From Paulinella micropora (lineage: Eukaryota; Cercozoa; Imbricatea; Euglyphida; Paulinellidae): a stretch of 20,000 nt of DNA. Positions 1-8,698 of the stretch are shown one piece after another; the first letter of the stretch is position 1; every line of letters begins with the position of its first letter. Position numbers and translations under genes: made by a program. The notes beneath the pieces were generated by a model. That model did not search any database. It was not told the origin of the DNA and was given only the letters and a program-made list of their open reading frames with translations. The DNA is taken from the NCBI GenBank assembly GCA_019918135.1, contig WBZZ01004102.1, positions 1 to 20,000 on the forward strand. The letters run 5' to 3'.

Positions 1-470
1 TCGGAGCATCGAACTCGTTGTCGCAAGTGATCTGTCTGACTTTCCTACCTGTCTGCCTCTCAAACTATGCTAGCTACTGCTTGCTTTAGACACTTTTCGA
101 ACTCATTCTTATATCGTAAGTAAAAGTCCTTGATATACCCGAGTAATCGTCTGTGACGCAAAACTTATAGTACTTTCCGTGAATAGACATGACTGCCCAA
201 GGTCCGGAAGTATCTAAATGCAAAATCTCACTAGGGTAACTGGTTCTCCTAATTCTATTGACCTTAAACCGGGGCAATACTTTAGCTTTCTCCATCATAC
301 AGGCTTCGCAAAATCTAACTTATCCTCGTTTCCTGTCACTTTCCGTCCCATTGCCTTGCCTAATGCACAGGTCTTTGGTAATGCCTTATGACCGCTACAC
401 TGATGAATGACATTAATGTCAATCGGTTTACCCTTTTCGCCTTTCTGGGGATACATGCAGTATAAAACGC
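1..470 (-). pseudogene. copia-type integrase fragment (HHCC zinc region and start of catalytic core)
   Basis: The integrase inserts retroelement cDNA into the genome. Three segments in different frames make up the domain. At about 305-470 a frame carries an H...GH pattern (VIHQCSGHKAL). At about 290-315 the next frame supplies CEAC, completing an HHCC zinc-binding module. From 298 down to 89 the core reads HLDTSGPW, the usual position of the first catalytic Asp, followed by VTDDYSG. After a stop at 86-88 another frame at 1-60 reads QITCDNEFDAP, matching the second catalytic Asp region (usually S-D-N-G-x-E-F) without the glycine. The window ends before the catalytic Glu. At least two frameshifts make it a pseudogene. 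The match to the copia integrase/pre-integrase family rests on motif recognition. Confidence 0.8.
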
Positions 471-545
471 TGCCTCTAGCTTCCTTTTTCTCACTAATTC
501 TCGCTTCTTTGCTCTCTTTTCTCTCGGTGGGGCTTCCCGCCCCGT

Positions 546-1266
546 TTACCCCGTTTTTCTCTTTCTCTCTCTCACTTTGGGGTCGTAACGCTCATTGATG
601 TCAAGGGGCTCGTCGTGTTCGTTATCCCAGCGATAAAGCATACCGGGCGTCATTCTCCCCCTCACGATCACGTTACTCTCTTTGATCCTTATGGGGTGCT
701 TTAGGATGAGTAGTTGTCCGTTCTGATGAATGATCGACCGGTGGTGGTTGTGATCCATGTTCCCCGTCAACGGTCGACATGATGTTGACCGGCACACGTG
801 GGTCCAACAACATATCTTTCTTCACCAAAACTGGCTTCCCTGATCCGTCTATTCTTGTTAATCGTGCTTCCCCCATGTCCCTCACTACGCTCTCTCCATT
901 TCCGGTGACTAAGCTAACAGGCTCAATCTCTCCGATGTTGCGCAAAATGTGTGGGGTACAGGCTATGTCTCGTGATGATCCACTATCCTGTACAATCATC
1001 TTTTCCTTTCGGCCTGCCTTCTTGCTGTCGTCTAACATGAGGTTGTGATCTCTCTCTTTCTCTTTCTCTATTTTTTGCTTTCTCTGGAGCTTCTCTTTCC
1101 TTTCCTTCTCAAACTTCTCCTCGTACAGCCAGTCTAAGTCTTCGCGTGCCTCACAATACGCTTTGTAACTTATGGGCTTGCATGCGTCGTCATACCTAAT
1201 CTCCTCCGAGCACCTAGAGTCCTCAAGGTTGTCGGGGTCATATTCATCTGCCTCCTCAGAGTCAGA
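546..1266 (-). pseudogene. copia-type aspartic protease with Lys/Glu-rich N-terminal extension
   Basis: From about 1266 to 1040 the minus strand is an acidic then Lys/Glu/Arg-rich stretch, probably coiled coil. It leads without a stop into the protease: KMIVQDSGSSRDIA holds the DSG catalytic triplet, followed by SLVTGNGES and PVNIMS. These correspond to the active-site, flap and C-terminal segments of retrotransposon proteases, which cleave the Gag-Pol polyprotein. After PVNIMS (about 780) the frame shifts. The continuation at 546-797 reads NHHRSIIHQNGQLLILKHP and RGRMTPGMLYRW, the connector normally found between protease and the integrase zinc region. One frameshift in the domain and an in-frame TGA upstream at 1270 make it non-functional as read. 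Confidence 0.75.
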
Positions 1267-1269
1267 ATG

Positions 1270-1946
1270 TCAATCTATCTCCCTTCTCTTCTTATCAAAG
1301 TTTAACTCCTTCTGCTTCTGGGCTGCTTGTTTCGGGCTAAAGAACCGTGGGGCATCTCCCGAATGCAATTTGCGCAGATATGCGCTCAAAGTACCCCCTC
1401 TATCCTCTACTTCATGCCAGATCTTCATAAGGTGGGGCATTGACCGTACTATAAATAGAGCGAAGTGGTTGTCGTGATTTTGGGCTAAGTCTAAAATCCC
1501 ATAGTCAATGATAGCCAGGATTTCCGAGAAGAACTCGCTTTCCTTGCCATCTGGATCATAACATAGTCTATCTTTCACTACTATTGCTTCAGCCCCTTTC
1601 GACAATGCGTATAGCAGTCGTGCTATCTCTGCCTTTTCAGTTCTTGGATGTCCCTCACTGTGCCTAAACTCCCACTCCCACTTGGCTCTCTCTTTTGCCT
1701 GTGTGCTCTCTGTGCCCTTGGCTGTTCTGTCTCTCTTGTGATTAAGGGCGTGCCTACTGGCAGTGCGTGCTTTAAAAACACTTCGTTAACTGCCCAAAAC
1801 ACATCAATCAACAATGATCTGTCTCCTTCTGCCACTCTCTCTCCTTCCTTCTTCGTCACTCTCACAACATCACCTGTCTCGTTGTCCATCACACACTGGG
1901 TGTTCATTTCGTCACTGATCCTTTTGAAATCCTCACATGCTATCAT
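1270..1946 (-). pseudogene. unrecognised Gag-Pol spacer segments of the copia element
   Basis: Two open segments, 1623-1946 and about 1270-1640, lie between the proline-rich part and the protease, in different frames. The first opens with MIACEDFKRISDEMN and continues the frame of the upstream segment after a single TAA. The second contains LLYALSKGAEAIVVKDRLC and IWHEVEDRGGTLSAYLRKL, looks globular and helical, and ends at a TGA (1270-1272), beyond which the same frame runs into the protease. I do not recognise a domain. Position argues that it is a lineage-specific extension of Gag or the Gag-Pol linker. One frameshift (near 1620) and two in-frame stops separate it from its neighbours. Confidence 0.55.
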
Positions 1947-3143
1947 TTAACCATGTTTTACTCTTGTTTTACTGCTCTTCCCCTCTGGTGTGGTGTGTGT
2001 GTTGCACCTTTCTGATGTGAGAGGATAAGTAGTCTGTGAGGTTTGTGCTGGTTGTGTCTGTGACTGTGAACTCTCATCTACCCTGTCTATCGGGGACGGA
2101 CATTGAGATTGGTGAGTTGGTGGCCACTGCTTGTCTTCGTCCTTCCTTCCTGCACCCTCAGCTGCGACAGTCCGATTTGTCGTCTTTTCAGCCTTAGTCC
2201 GGCCGGTCCCTGTCACCTTTCCTGGCAAAACAGCAACTTTCGGTGCTTCCTTTTTAACAGTTACGGTCCCTTTACTGGGTTTTTCGTGACTTTGCAAGTC
2301 TTTTTCCCCGTAAATTGCGGGACTTGACGAGTCTTTTTCTCCGTGTTTTGCCGAGTCTTTTCGCGAGGATTGCTGTGCTCTCTTCCCTTTGCTCTCCCTC
2401 TCTCTCAGTATCTCTCTCATCTCTCTTTCAGATGGATAGTCACAAGAGGTGCGTGGGCGTCGTGATGGGGGTTGTGCCAGGTCAATAGACTGGAAATTGG
2501 GGTCTTGACGTGCATGATACCCACAGAGCTGTGCATACTCTAGCCGTTTTGCTTCCTCACCTGTCTTTCCCCAACTCCCTCCCTGGCCATATTTTATACC
2601 ACACTGTTCTCCCTTCCAGTTTATTCCTTCACAACGAATGGTTCGTGGGCCTGTGGTGTGACTCTGAGGGGTAGAGGTAGGAGGGTGTGGACTTTCACTC
2701 TTTCTAATCTTTGAGTTCTGAGGGAATGATTGTGGTCTCGGTTTCGGCTTTTGATTCGTCGGTTTCTCTGCTGGCTGCGAGGGTTGTGTGCTCGATGAGG
2801 GAGGTCGCATGCTTTGCGTGTCTTTGCTTTGAGGTGGGGTTGTTGTGAAGGTAGGAGGTTTTGTTGTTGATGTTTCGGGTCGTTGAGCACTAGTGAGAAT
2901 GCGTTGTGGAGGGTTGTGGGGACTGTCTCGGAGTGTGTTGCGAGCCATGGGAGCACTCGACAGATCCCCCTGCCCACGGGCTCTGGTGGGTTGTTCTAAG
3001 GGTTTGTTGTCACTTTGCTCCCTTTGGGGTTCACTATCCTCCTCACCCTCTTGCTCAGCATCACCAGCAAGTATGCTATCCCCACCTCCAGTGTTTTGGT
3101 TTCCCTCCAACACTTCCTCGCCAGCTTCCATTGACAAGCCCAT
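1947..3143 (-). pseudogene. proline/lysine-rich Gag-Pol spacer with a C-C-C-H motif
   Basis: An uninterrupted 398-codon frame between the CCHC knuckle and the protease. Residues 1-60 are acidic; 60-165 are rich in Pro, Thr, Ser and Gln and probably disordered. Residues 170-215 form a compact motif starting RCEGINWKGEQC and ending LCGYHARQ (C171, C181, C207, H210). Its shape, C-x-G-x4-kG-x2-C followed by C-x2-H, resembles a small zinc-binding motif known from short cellular and phage proteins; that resemblance is inference. Residues 230-398 are highly charged and low-complexity. The frame ends at TAA (1947-1949), directly followed by an in-frame ATG of the next segment, so the stop may be a single decay mutation. 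The start is arbitrary because the frame is inherited from gag by frameshift. Confidence 0.5.
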
Positions 3144-3938
3144 ACTCTTCTTCTTCTGAGCTGTCTTCCCCTTCAGACTGATTTCTTTCTCCTTCTTCAG
3201 CCTCGTCTCCTACCTCTCCTCTCATAAGGGTTACTCCTTTTAACCCTTTCTTTTTGAACTTACCATTCTTGTCTCTGTTTTTCCGCTTTGATGAGTCAGA
3301 GTGATTACATTTATGGCTAGGGCGTTTGGGGTTAGACTTGTTCTTGGGGCAAAACCTCTTTGTATGCCCAGTCTCAATTTGCATTTGTAGCACACGGCCG
3401 TCAACCACCATTCCTGTCCTGAGCTGTCTTCCCCATTACTGTTGTCTCTCTTCCCCTTTCCATCTCTTTCCTCTGTCTCTCTTTCCTCCTCTCTCTCTTC
3501 TCCCTCTCCCTCTCCTAGAAGTAGATTCATTCGCCCCCTTGCCCTCTCCTTTTCACTCTCTGTCCCTCCTATTCATCCTCCTGTTCTTCTTCTGCTTAGC
3601 TGCACACAGCACATATATCTCTCTTGCTGATTCTACCATTGCGTCATGTGTTGGTCTGCTTCCCGCTGCTAACCTATAGTGCTCGTTCAGGTAGTTCTGT
3701 CCATATATATGCCTCATAAGCTTCTAGCTTCTCTAACAGTCCGTTCACTGCCTCGTCTGGTTCGAAATCTTTCCCTCTCCATGTCTCTAACCAACTCTTT
3801 TGTAGTAGATGCTGTGTGAGGTACTCATACATGTTCTCTGTCGGTCTCGGTTTCTACACGGTTTCATCTCTTTAAACGCTTTCTCCTCTACATACCTAGC
3901 CGCACCGCTGAGATTTCCGTATTCAAGTTTCTCAGAAG
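3144..3938 (-). pseudogene. gag C-terminal part with CCHC zinc knuckle
   Basis: Gag packages element RNA into virus-like particles in the cytoplasm. Next to the MITE the minus strand reads LEYGNLSGAARYVEEKAFKE, then, in shifted frames, MYEYLTQHLLQKSWLETW, NGLLEKLEAYEAY and QNYLNEHYRLAAG, an alpha-helical capsid-like run. Further on is an E/R/K-rich stretch and a zinc knuckle: CYKC in one frame and ETGHTKRFC in another, so a frameshift falls inside the knuckle (3349-3392). Below it is a Lys/Ser/Glu-rich tail. The knuckle placement supports Gag. At least three frameshifts occur in 800 bp. Confidence 0.65.
3349..3392 (-). other. split CCHC zinc knuckle
   Basis: The minus strand encodes CYKC and, after a shift of frame within about ten bases, GHTKRFC. 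Together these supply the Cys, Cys, His and Cys ligands of a retroelement nucleocapsid knuckle. The break between the second Cys and the His means no intact knuckle is translated from this copy. Confidence 0.7.
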
Positions 3939-3942
3939 TGAA

Positions 3943-4546
3943 CCCTTACTCGGGCAAGATCCACATTTGTGGATCTAGTTTTCAACTTCAATAAAAATAT
4001 CAATACCAATTGTAAATTGCTATACTATGCAACAGATTAATAAATCAAGTGTTTTTGAAGCGATCTGTGAAAACGAGGATGTCATAGCTTAGCTGGAAGT
4101 GACTTAAATATGAAGCTGTAAACAGACACCAACAACTTTTTTTTCACATTTTTTCGTCACACATTTTCAATACGCATAAAAACATCAGTATCAGTCGTAA
4201 ATGTTATCCTACGCTATACATTGATAAATCAAGAGTTGCTGAAGCGATATGTGAAAACCAGGATGCGGGAAGTGACTTAAATATGCCACTGAAGTCACAG
4301 ACATCAACCACTTTTTTTCGTAAATTTTACCAGGCAGCCACTCTGACCTCGGTTGCGAAGGTCACGTTTTATTCGTTATAAAAGAGCTTGACGGTTTTTG
4401 GCATGGTTAGCTTCAACCGGACTCATTTTGATAATATTTATTAATACAACTATCGAAATCCACAAATATGGATTCAAAACTCGAAAAGTATTAGCCGATC
4501 CACATTTGTGGATTTTGATCCACAAATGTGGAAGCCCGAGTAAGGG
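3943..4546. mobile_element. piggyBac-type MITE inserted in gag
   Basis: A 604-bp AT-rich element bounded by a perfect 13-bp terminal inverted repeat beginning CCCTTACTCGGGC (3943-3955 and complement at 4534-4546). It is flanked by TTAA on the right (4547-4550) and TGAA on the left (3939-3942), consistent with a TTAA target duplication with one substitution. CCC...GGG ends plus TTAA are the signature of the piggyBac superfamily. Subterminal palindromes built on CCACATTTGTGG or CCACAAATRTGG occur near both ends (3961, 4459, 4500 and 4520), possibly transposase-binding sites. The interior is an imperfect tandem duplication (about 3981-4150 and 4165-4330, period about 184 bp). There is no coding capacity, so it is non-autonomous. 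Confidence 0.85.
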
Positions 4547-4550
4547 TTAA

Positions 4551-5000
4551 CAATGCAGACTTTTTCAAACGGGCAATATAGCTTTTTACTGCGTAGGAAT
4601 TGTATGACTTTCGTTTCCGAGAATGCAGTGGTCACGAGAAGTTGAAACATTCGGCAACGCTGTAGGTACTGCTATTCTGTTCTGTAACCGTGCCTCTATC
4701 AGACTGAGCACTTTAACGACCGGCCAAAACCATTACCGTTGACATTTTACTGTTTTTGACAGACTCGTTAGATTCTCCTCTGCACGACGTTTCGACTTCA
4801 CTAAATAGCTTTCGATTTCGTCCAGGAATGACTTCAAACGATTTAATCAAAGTTTTTACAGAAATTGCCATTTCCCCCTTCTCCATTGCTTTTTTCCACG
4901 ATTTCCCGAAAACCATAAATTACGGTGAATTTTGGGGAACACAGTCAAGAGAACATAAAAATGATATTTGCCGTGCACTGCGTGCACAGCCATTTGGCTC
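4551..5000 (-). pseudogene. probable gag N-terminal part (right of the MITE)
   Basis: With the MITE and one TTAA left out, the minus-strand frame reading SYIARLKKSALL (about 4551-4600) runs without a stop into LEYGNLSGAARY on the other side, so the two sides were one coding region. Upstream are the segments KVLSLIEARLQNRIAVP and, at 4713-4916, an open frame with VKTLIKSFEVIPGRNRKLF, helical and plausible for a capsid. Each lies in a different frame. The opposite strand holds an unrelated-looking 101-codon open frame (4756-5061) that I cannot exclude. Confidence is moderate for the part next to the MITE and low beyond about 4700. Confidence 0.45.
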
Positions 5001-5055
5001 CGAAAGACTTTCCCAAATGAAAGTTCAGGACTTTTTACTTAAAGAAATAACTTGT

Positions 5056-5076
5056 ACTTGAAGCCCTCCTTCAAGT
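5056..5076. repeat. 8-bp perfect inverted repeat, 5-nt loop
   Basis: ACTTGAAG and CTTCAAGT are separated by CCCTC, and a further CTTCAAGT copy lies at 5093-5100. It could form a small hairpin. It sits in the boundary zone between the copia remnant and the following gene-poor stretch, and might be part of an LTR or just chance. Confidence 0.5.
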
Positions 5077-5824
5077 GCTACAACTTATTTAACTTCAAGT
5101 GACACACGAAACCAACTCACAATCTACGCTCACCTACGATCGTACGTTGCAACCAAGTCTGCAAACAAGTAGAAACCTACGTAAATAAACGAAGTGACCT
5201 CTCAGCTATTTACTGGTATTTCATCTACTCTCAGGAGTTAGTGCTTTTTGCAGCCATTCTTAGAGACTTTTAATAAGAGTTCGTTGTGTATTTATCACTT
5301 GGGGTTGTATCCAAACTCACAATTCGAATTTTCCTTTCAAGTGGAAACTGCACACACGAGTTTTGTGTGCTCTGTCGACAGATCGATTTGAAAGCACCTC
5401 CTACATTGGAAGGTACTACTCAACGAACGTGGAAGATCAGAGGTCATCAAAAACCACATATTTGAGACAGATCGTTCACCTGTCTTTGCATTTTTGTGTC
5501 ATATTTCTGTTCTTCCACACTCTATGCAGTCGACCAACACAGTATGTGTTTGGTTTTGTTTGTGTTAGGGTCACCCCCTTATCACCCAGCAAATCATCGT
5601 CTTTGCTGCTCATCGTACTCCACAAGTGTACCAACACTGCCTGGCCTACCCCTGGTGACGTGGAATGTTCGCCAACTCGCGCCACGACGATCCCCTGTCG
5701 CGTATTCGGGAGCACAAGAGTAAATGCTTTGACCCTTTCACTATATCATATTATTGGGAGTCTACCATGGTCCTCTGCCTTCTGAAAAGAAGTTTCTGAA
5801 GGAAGTAGAGGAAGGGAAGTCTAA
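5062..5824. other. gene-poor stretch, possible 5' flank or LTR of the Ty3-like element
   Basis: No protein, tRNA or repeat array is recognised here. A 140-codon open frame at 5363-5785 has irregular composition and no domain, and is probably chance. The stretch lies directly upstream of the first coding fragment of the plus-strand retroelement, where a 5' LTR and leader would be expected. No second LTR copy exists in the window to prove it. Confidence 0.4.
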
Positions 5825-6127
5825 GTAAGTCTACTCCTCTCACTACGGCTCTCGTGGACGCAATCAACGCAGTTCAAAGAGGATTTATTCACCAACCACT
5901 CTGGCGAATACAGGAACGTTCTACTCAAGGCAATCAAGGACAAGCAAACTAATTTGCTTCATCTACCATTGGTACCGACACCATCCCTCACGCTGATGTG
6001 CAACCCCAACGTGACGGCCCACGACATCTACCAGGAGTATCTGGGACCTACAGGCTCTGCAACTCAACAGGAGGCTGAGACTCTGGAATCAATTGGGTAC
6101 TCTCATCCCTCTCGAGGTATATGTTAA
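5825..6127 (+). pseudogene. N-terminal coding fragment of the Ty3-like element
   Basis: An open frame between TAA (5822-5824) and TAA (6125-6127) with protein-like composition, including FKEDLFTNHSGEYRNVLLKA, LPLVPTPSLTLMCNPN and AHDIYQEYLGPTGSATQQEAE. It looks like an amphipathic helical N-terminal Gag-like segment, but no family is recognised. It has no in-frame ATG near its beginning and stops where the proline-rich frame (from about 6093) takes over, suggesting a frameshift at about 6100-6127. Confidence 0.45.
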
Positions 6128-7150
6128 TCGTTTACCTATTTCGACTTCGATGCCTGGAGCACCTGGATCACTTCTTGGACTGGTACTCCCAGCCCCTGCA
6201 AGCACTCCAGTTACCGTGCCTCCATCGACCCTGATGTGGTTCGATGCCAGCAATAGCCCTGGGAAGTATTCCTCCAGGACCTACACCGCTGACTCACCCA
6301 TCAACGAGCCCACTGCTCCAGCTGCACCATCATCGGCTGCGACACCGCCCCCTGTAGCTACCCCATCGTTGGGCTTTACTCCAGTTACGATGCCCGCGGG
6401 CGCAACAGCACTGGCCCCTATTGGTAGGGTACCTCCTATCACCCCTGTCGGTCTGTTTGCCCACCCTGGAAGTCTAGCAAGTGGAGCGACACCCCTGCCC
6501 CGGCGTGAACCGCATCCATCGCTGGCATCCATCTTGGCATCTCGCCCACCTGCTCCATTGGTCAATTGAGCACTGTCCATGACTGACCCAGCTTTCACGT
6601 CACCATTTCGACCGATAATTGGCTCCTTTGGACCCAGACCGGCCTTTGCTCTATTGACAGCAACTCCGACTCGTCAGGTTCAACCCCCGCTACATTGACG
6701 CCGGCACGCCCAACGCCTCGCATCTCGCTGGGTACAACAATGCAAGGAAGTACAATCACACCGAGCCCTCTCTTCCCCGTTGTGCTAGAAGCTTACTCGA
6801 CCCTGCTCGCTGGTGGTACGAACCCCCCCGCGGAGGACCAAAGTGGAGCCCCTGTGACTGCAACAACCGGTAATGCAACAGTGGTGACTCCGGCTCTCGC
6901 GAGCTCGTCATCAAGCTCATCTTCAAGCTCGGCATCGAGCTCAACATCGAGCTCGTCTGCAGGTTCGTCACCTAATCTATTGATTCGTCTGGTACGACGA
7001 TTGCGACTCAGCCACCGGCCCCCTCGGCGGTGAATGGCCCACCTGGGACGGCTACACCATCCCTGCCATCCTCGGGAAATGAATCCCCGTCAGCATCGTC
7101 GGCAGGAAGAGTTCTGCGACGTCCACCTTTGCAGGTATTCCACCCCGCAC
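6093..7150 (+). pseudogene. Pro/Ala/Thr/Ser-rich segments of the Ty3-like element
   Basis: Three low-complexity pieces follow one another in different frames. At 6093-6569 is a Pro/Ala/Thr-rich piece (for example LVLPAPASTPVTVPPST). At 6695-7033 a piece ends in a serine tract encoded by alternating AGC and TCN codons (6899-6966). At about 6985-7150 another frame reads PPAPSAVNGPPGTATPSLPS and SAGRVLRRPPLQVFHPARC. They are probably disordered linkers. Low-complexity proteins can also appear in spurious frames of GC-rich DNA, so only the serine-tract piece and the last one are reasonably supported. Confidence 0.4.
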
Positions 7151-7151
7151 G

Positions 7152-8582
7152 TTGCACATGATGGCCCGAGTTCGATCTCTCTTCCTGTTGACCCGCCCGA
7201 CCACCGCGCCGGGACATGACGTCGCTACTCAAGCCCGCGAACTTGCATTCAACTTACAGTTGAACAACTTGTCAATGCTGTTGGCATGCAACCGCATCAT
7301 CGACACGGTGAACAAGTGGGGAGACAAGACCGCGATGGCCCTCATGAACGCGTACTGGACTCGGTACATTCGTGTTACTGACGAACGCGGGTCGCAGACG
7401 AAACGCTCCTTAAGCTATCTGGCGGCAGCATCATCATCGTCGTCGGCAGTATCATTGTCATCATCGTCATCATCATCGTCGGTACGACCTACTCCGATTA
7501 TGACGGCGCCATCAACGGCCACATCATCGACGCCCCCTGTGCTGACCAATCAGGCCCAGTCTTCATCATCATCGCCCTCATCAGCACCGAGAGCGGTGTC
7601 TCCTACTATCGCAGACTGCATGCTGGTAGGTCAAATCAACGACAACCTCGTTCGAGACCTCAATCAGGTTCCGGATTTACCAGCGCCCCAACTGCCACTT
7701 CAGTCTGGAGCATTCGCTTCAGAGGAGGACTCCGAACCCGAAACAGTGGAGCCATCCCCCATCGGAAGAGTTCGGCCCATCATCAGTCCGCGGTCCCGAC
7801 CGAGGAGGACAGCTACATCGCCCCCGGCGGCAAATGTATCCCCTTTTGTCGGACCCGGCCCATTGGACGAATACAGGGGACTCGTGGGATTCTCAGCACA
7901 GCAGATGACACCAAATGTCCGTGACGCAATTGGAGACCCCTACCAACTCAGACGAGTCGACCTTCAAACTCCAATAGCCACCTTCCGCGCGGACCTTCAT
8001 ACTCCGCCTGTACCGTACCAAGAGGTCCAGCCGGTCCCATTCACATGGGTACCTCCGCGTTTGGTTCCCGCACCCGAAGAAGGAAAAGAAGCCCCTACCA
8101 CAGACACAGACTTGTGGATTGTCAAGGAAGTATACGCGAACTACTTCCCGACGCTGGGATCCGTTTGCTTCGCGGGTACATACTCCAGATGCCCACACGT
8201 TGGTTATTGGATACCAGAACAAATGATCACCAGCCAAGGTCTATGGCCCGACAACATCATTCCACATAGAGCTCATGGTTGTGACTACCCTCGAGTGGAA
8301 CGAGCGTTGCTACGCACGACAGACGACGCACGCGGGACTTACGAGATCCCACCACCTGTGGACCACATCCATTGGAGATCTGCGGACCGCATGGCCCTCC
8401 CATTCACGGAGTACTACAACTTCATTGCGAACCCGCTTTTGGCGCGCACCTTCATTCCTTGGGAAGCACTGGCAGGATTAACATGGAACCCATACCAGAG
8501 CGCATCATCGAGTTCTGCAACAGGCTCCTCATCGAGCTCGTCATCGAGTTCTTCATCGAGTTCATCGACGAGCAAAACTTGA
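7152..8582 (+). pseudogene. Gag-like or unknown polyprotein segment ending in poly-Ser
   Basis: A 476-codon open frame. The first 35 codons may be out of frame; from about 7220 it reads helical sequence (ARELAFNLQLNNLSMLLACN, NKWGDKTAMALMNAYWTRYI). Next come serine-rich linkers (about residues 92-115 and 137-145), an acidic/proline stretch, and then a compact region rich in aromatic residues, with WIVKEVYANYFPTLGSVCF, YSRCPHVGYWIPEQMI and FIPWEALAGLTWNPY. It ends in about 20 serines, TSKT and a stop (8580-8582). Position before the RT and the helical N-terminal part suggest Gag; the aromatic-rich part matches nothing I know. The following segment takes over in another frame within the serine tract. 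Confidence 0.5.
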
Positions 8583-8698
8583 GCACAACTTTGAGCACAA
8601 CTTCGAGTTCGTCTTCGAGTTCGTCTTCGAGTTCGTCTTCGAGTTCGTCTTCGAGTTCGTCTTCGAGTTCGTCTTCAAGTTCGTCTTCAAGTTCGTCG
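8510..8698 (+). repeat. poly-serine coding repeat tract
   Basis: Degenerate 12-bp repeats of the TCT TCG AGT TCG type. The first half (8510-8580) encodes serine in the frame of the upstream segment and the second (8606-8698) in the frame of the downstream segment. Between them the two frames overlap around an EQNLSTTLSTT stretch. Similar alternating TCN/AGY tracts occur elsewhere in the element, so the amino-acid repeat is kept even though the codons vary. The array is a natural place for slippage and frame change. Confidence 0.8.

Larger units (their letters stand above)
1..5000 (-). mobile_element. Ty1/copia-like retrotransposon, degenerate, left-truncated by window
   Basis: Read on the minus strand, the segment shows the Ty1/copia order: gag-like helical region, CCHC zinc knuckle (3349-3392), spacer, aspartic protease with DSG (about 1000), HHCC zinc region (about 300-420), then the start of the integrase core (1-298). 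Integrase before RT is the diagnostic copia order; RT and RNase H would lie left of base 1. The copy is not intact. There are in-frame stops near 1270 and 1947, frameshifts near 86, 300, 780, 1620, 3380 and in gag, and a MITE inserted at 3943-4546. No LTR, primer-binding site or target duplication was found, so the right edge (about 5000) is only where the coding signal fades. The protease-integrase part is firm; the gag part is less so. Confidence 0.8.

Noticed and set aside
407..3679. Several plus-strand open frames of 60-117 codons
   Set aside because: They are shadows of the minus-strand copia coding region; Ser/Leu/Pro-rich because they are antisense to Glu/Lys/Arg-rich sequence.
4756..5061. 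101-codon plus-strand open frame
   Set aside because: The protein looks natural, but it overlaps the antisense gag-like frame, has no recognised domain and no flanking gene signals. Left as unresolved rather than called.
5363..5785. 140-codon plus-strand open frame
   Set aside because: No domain, irregular composition and no support from context; probably chance or LTR/leader sequence.
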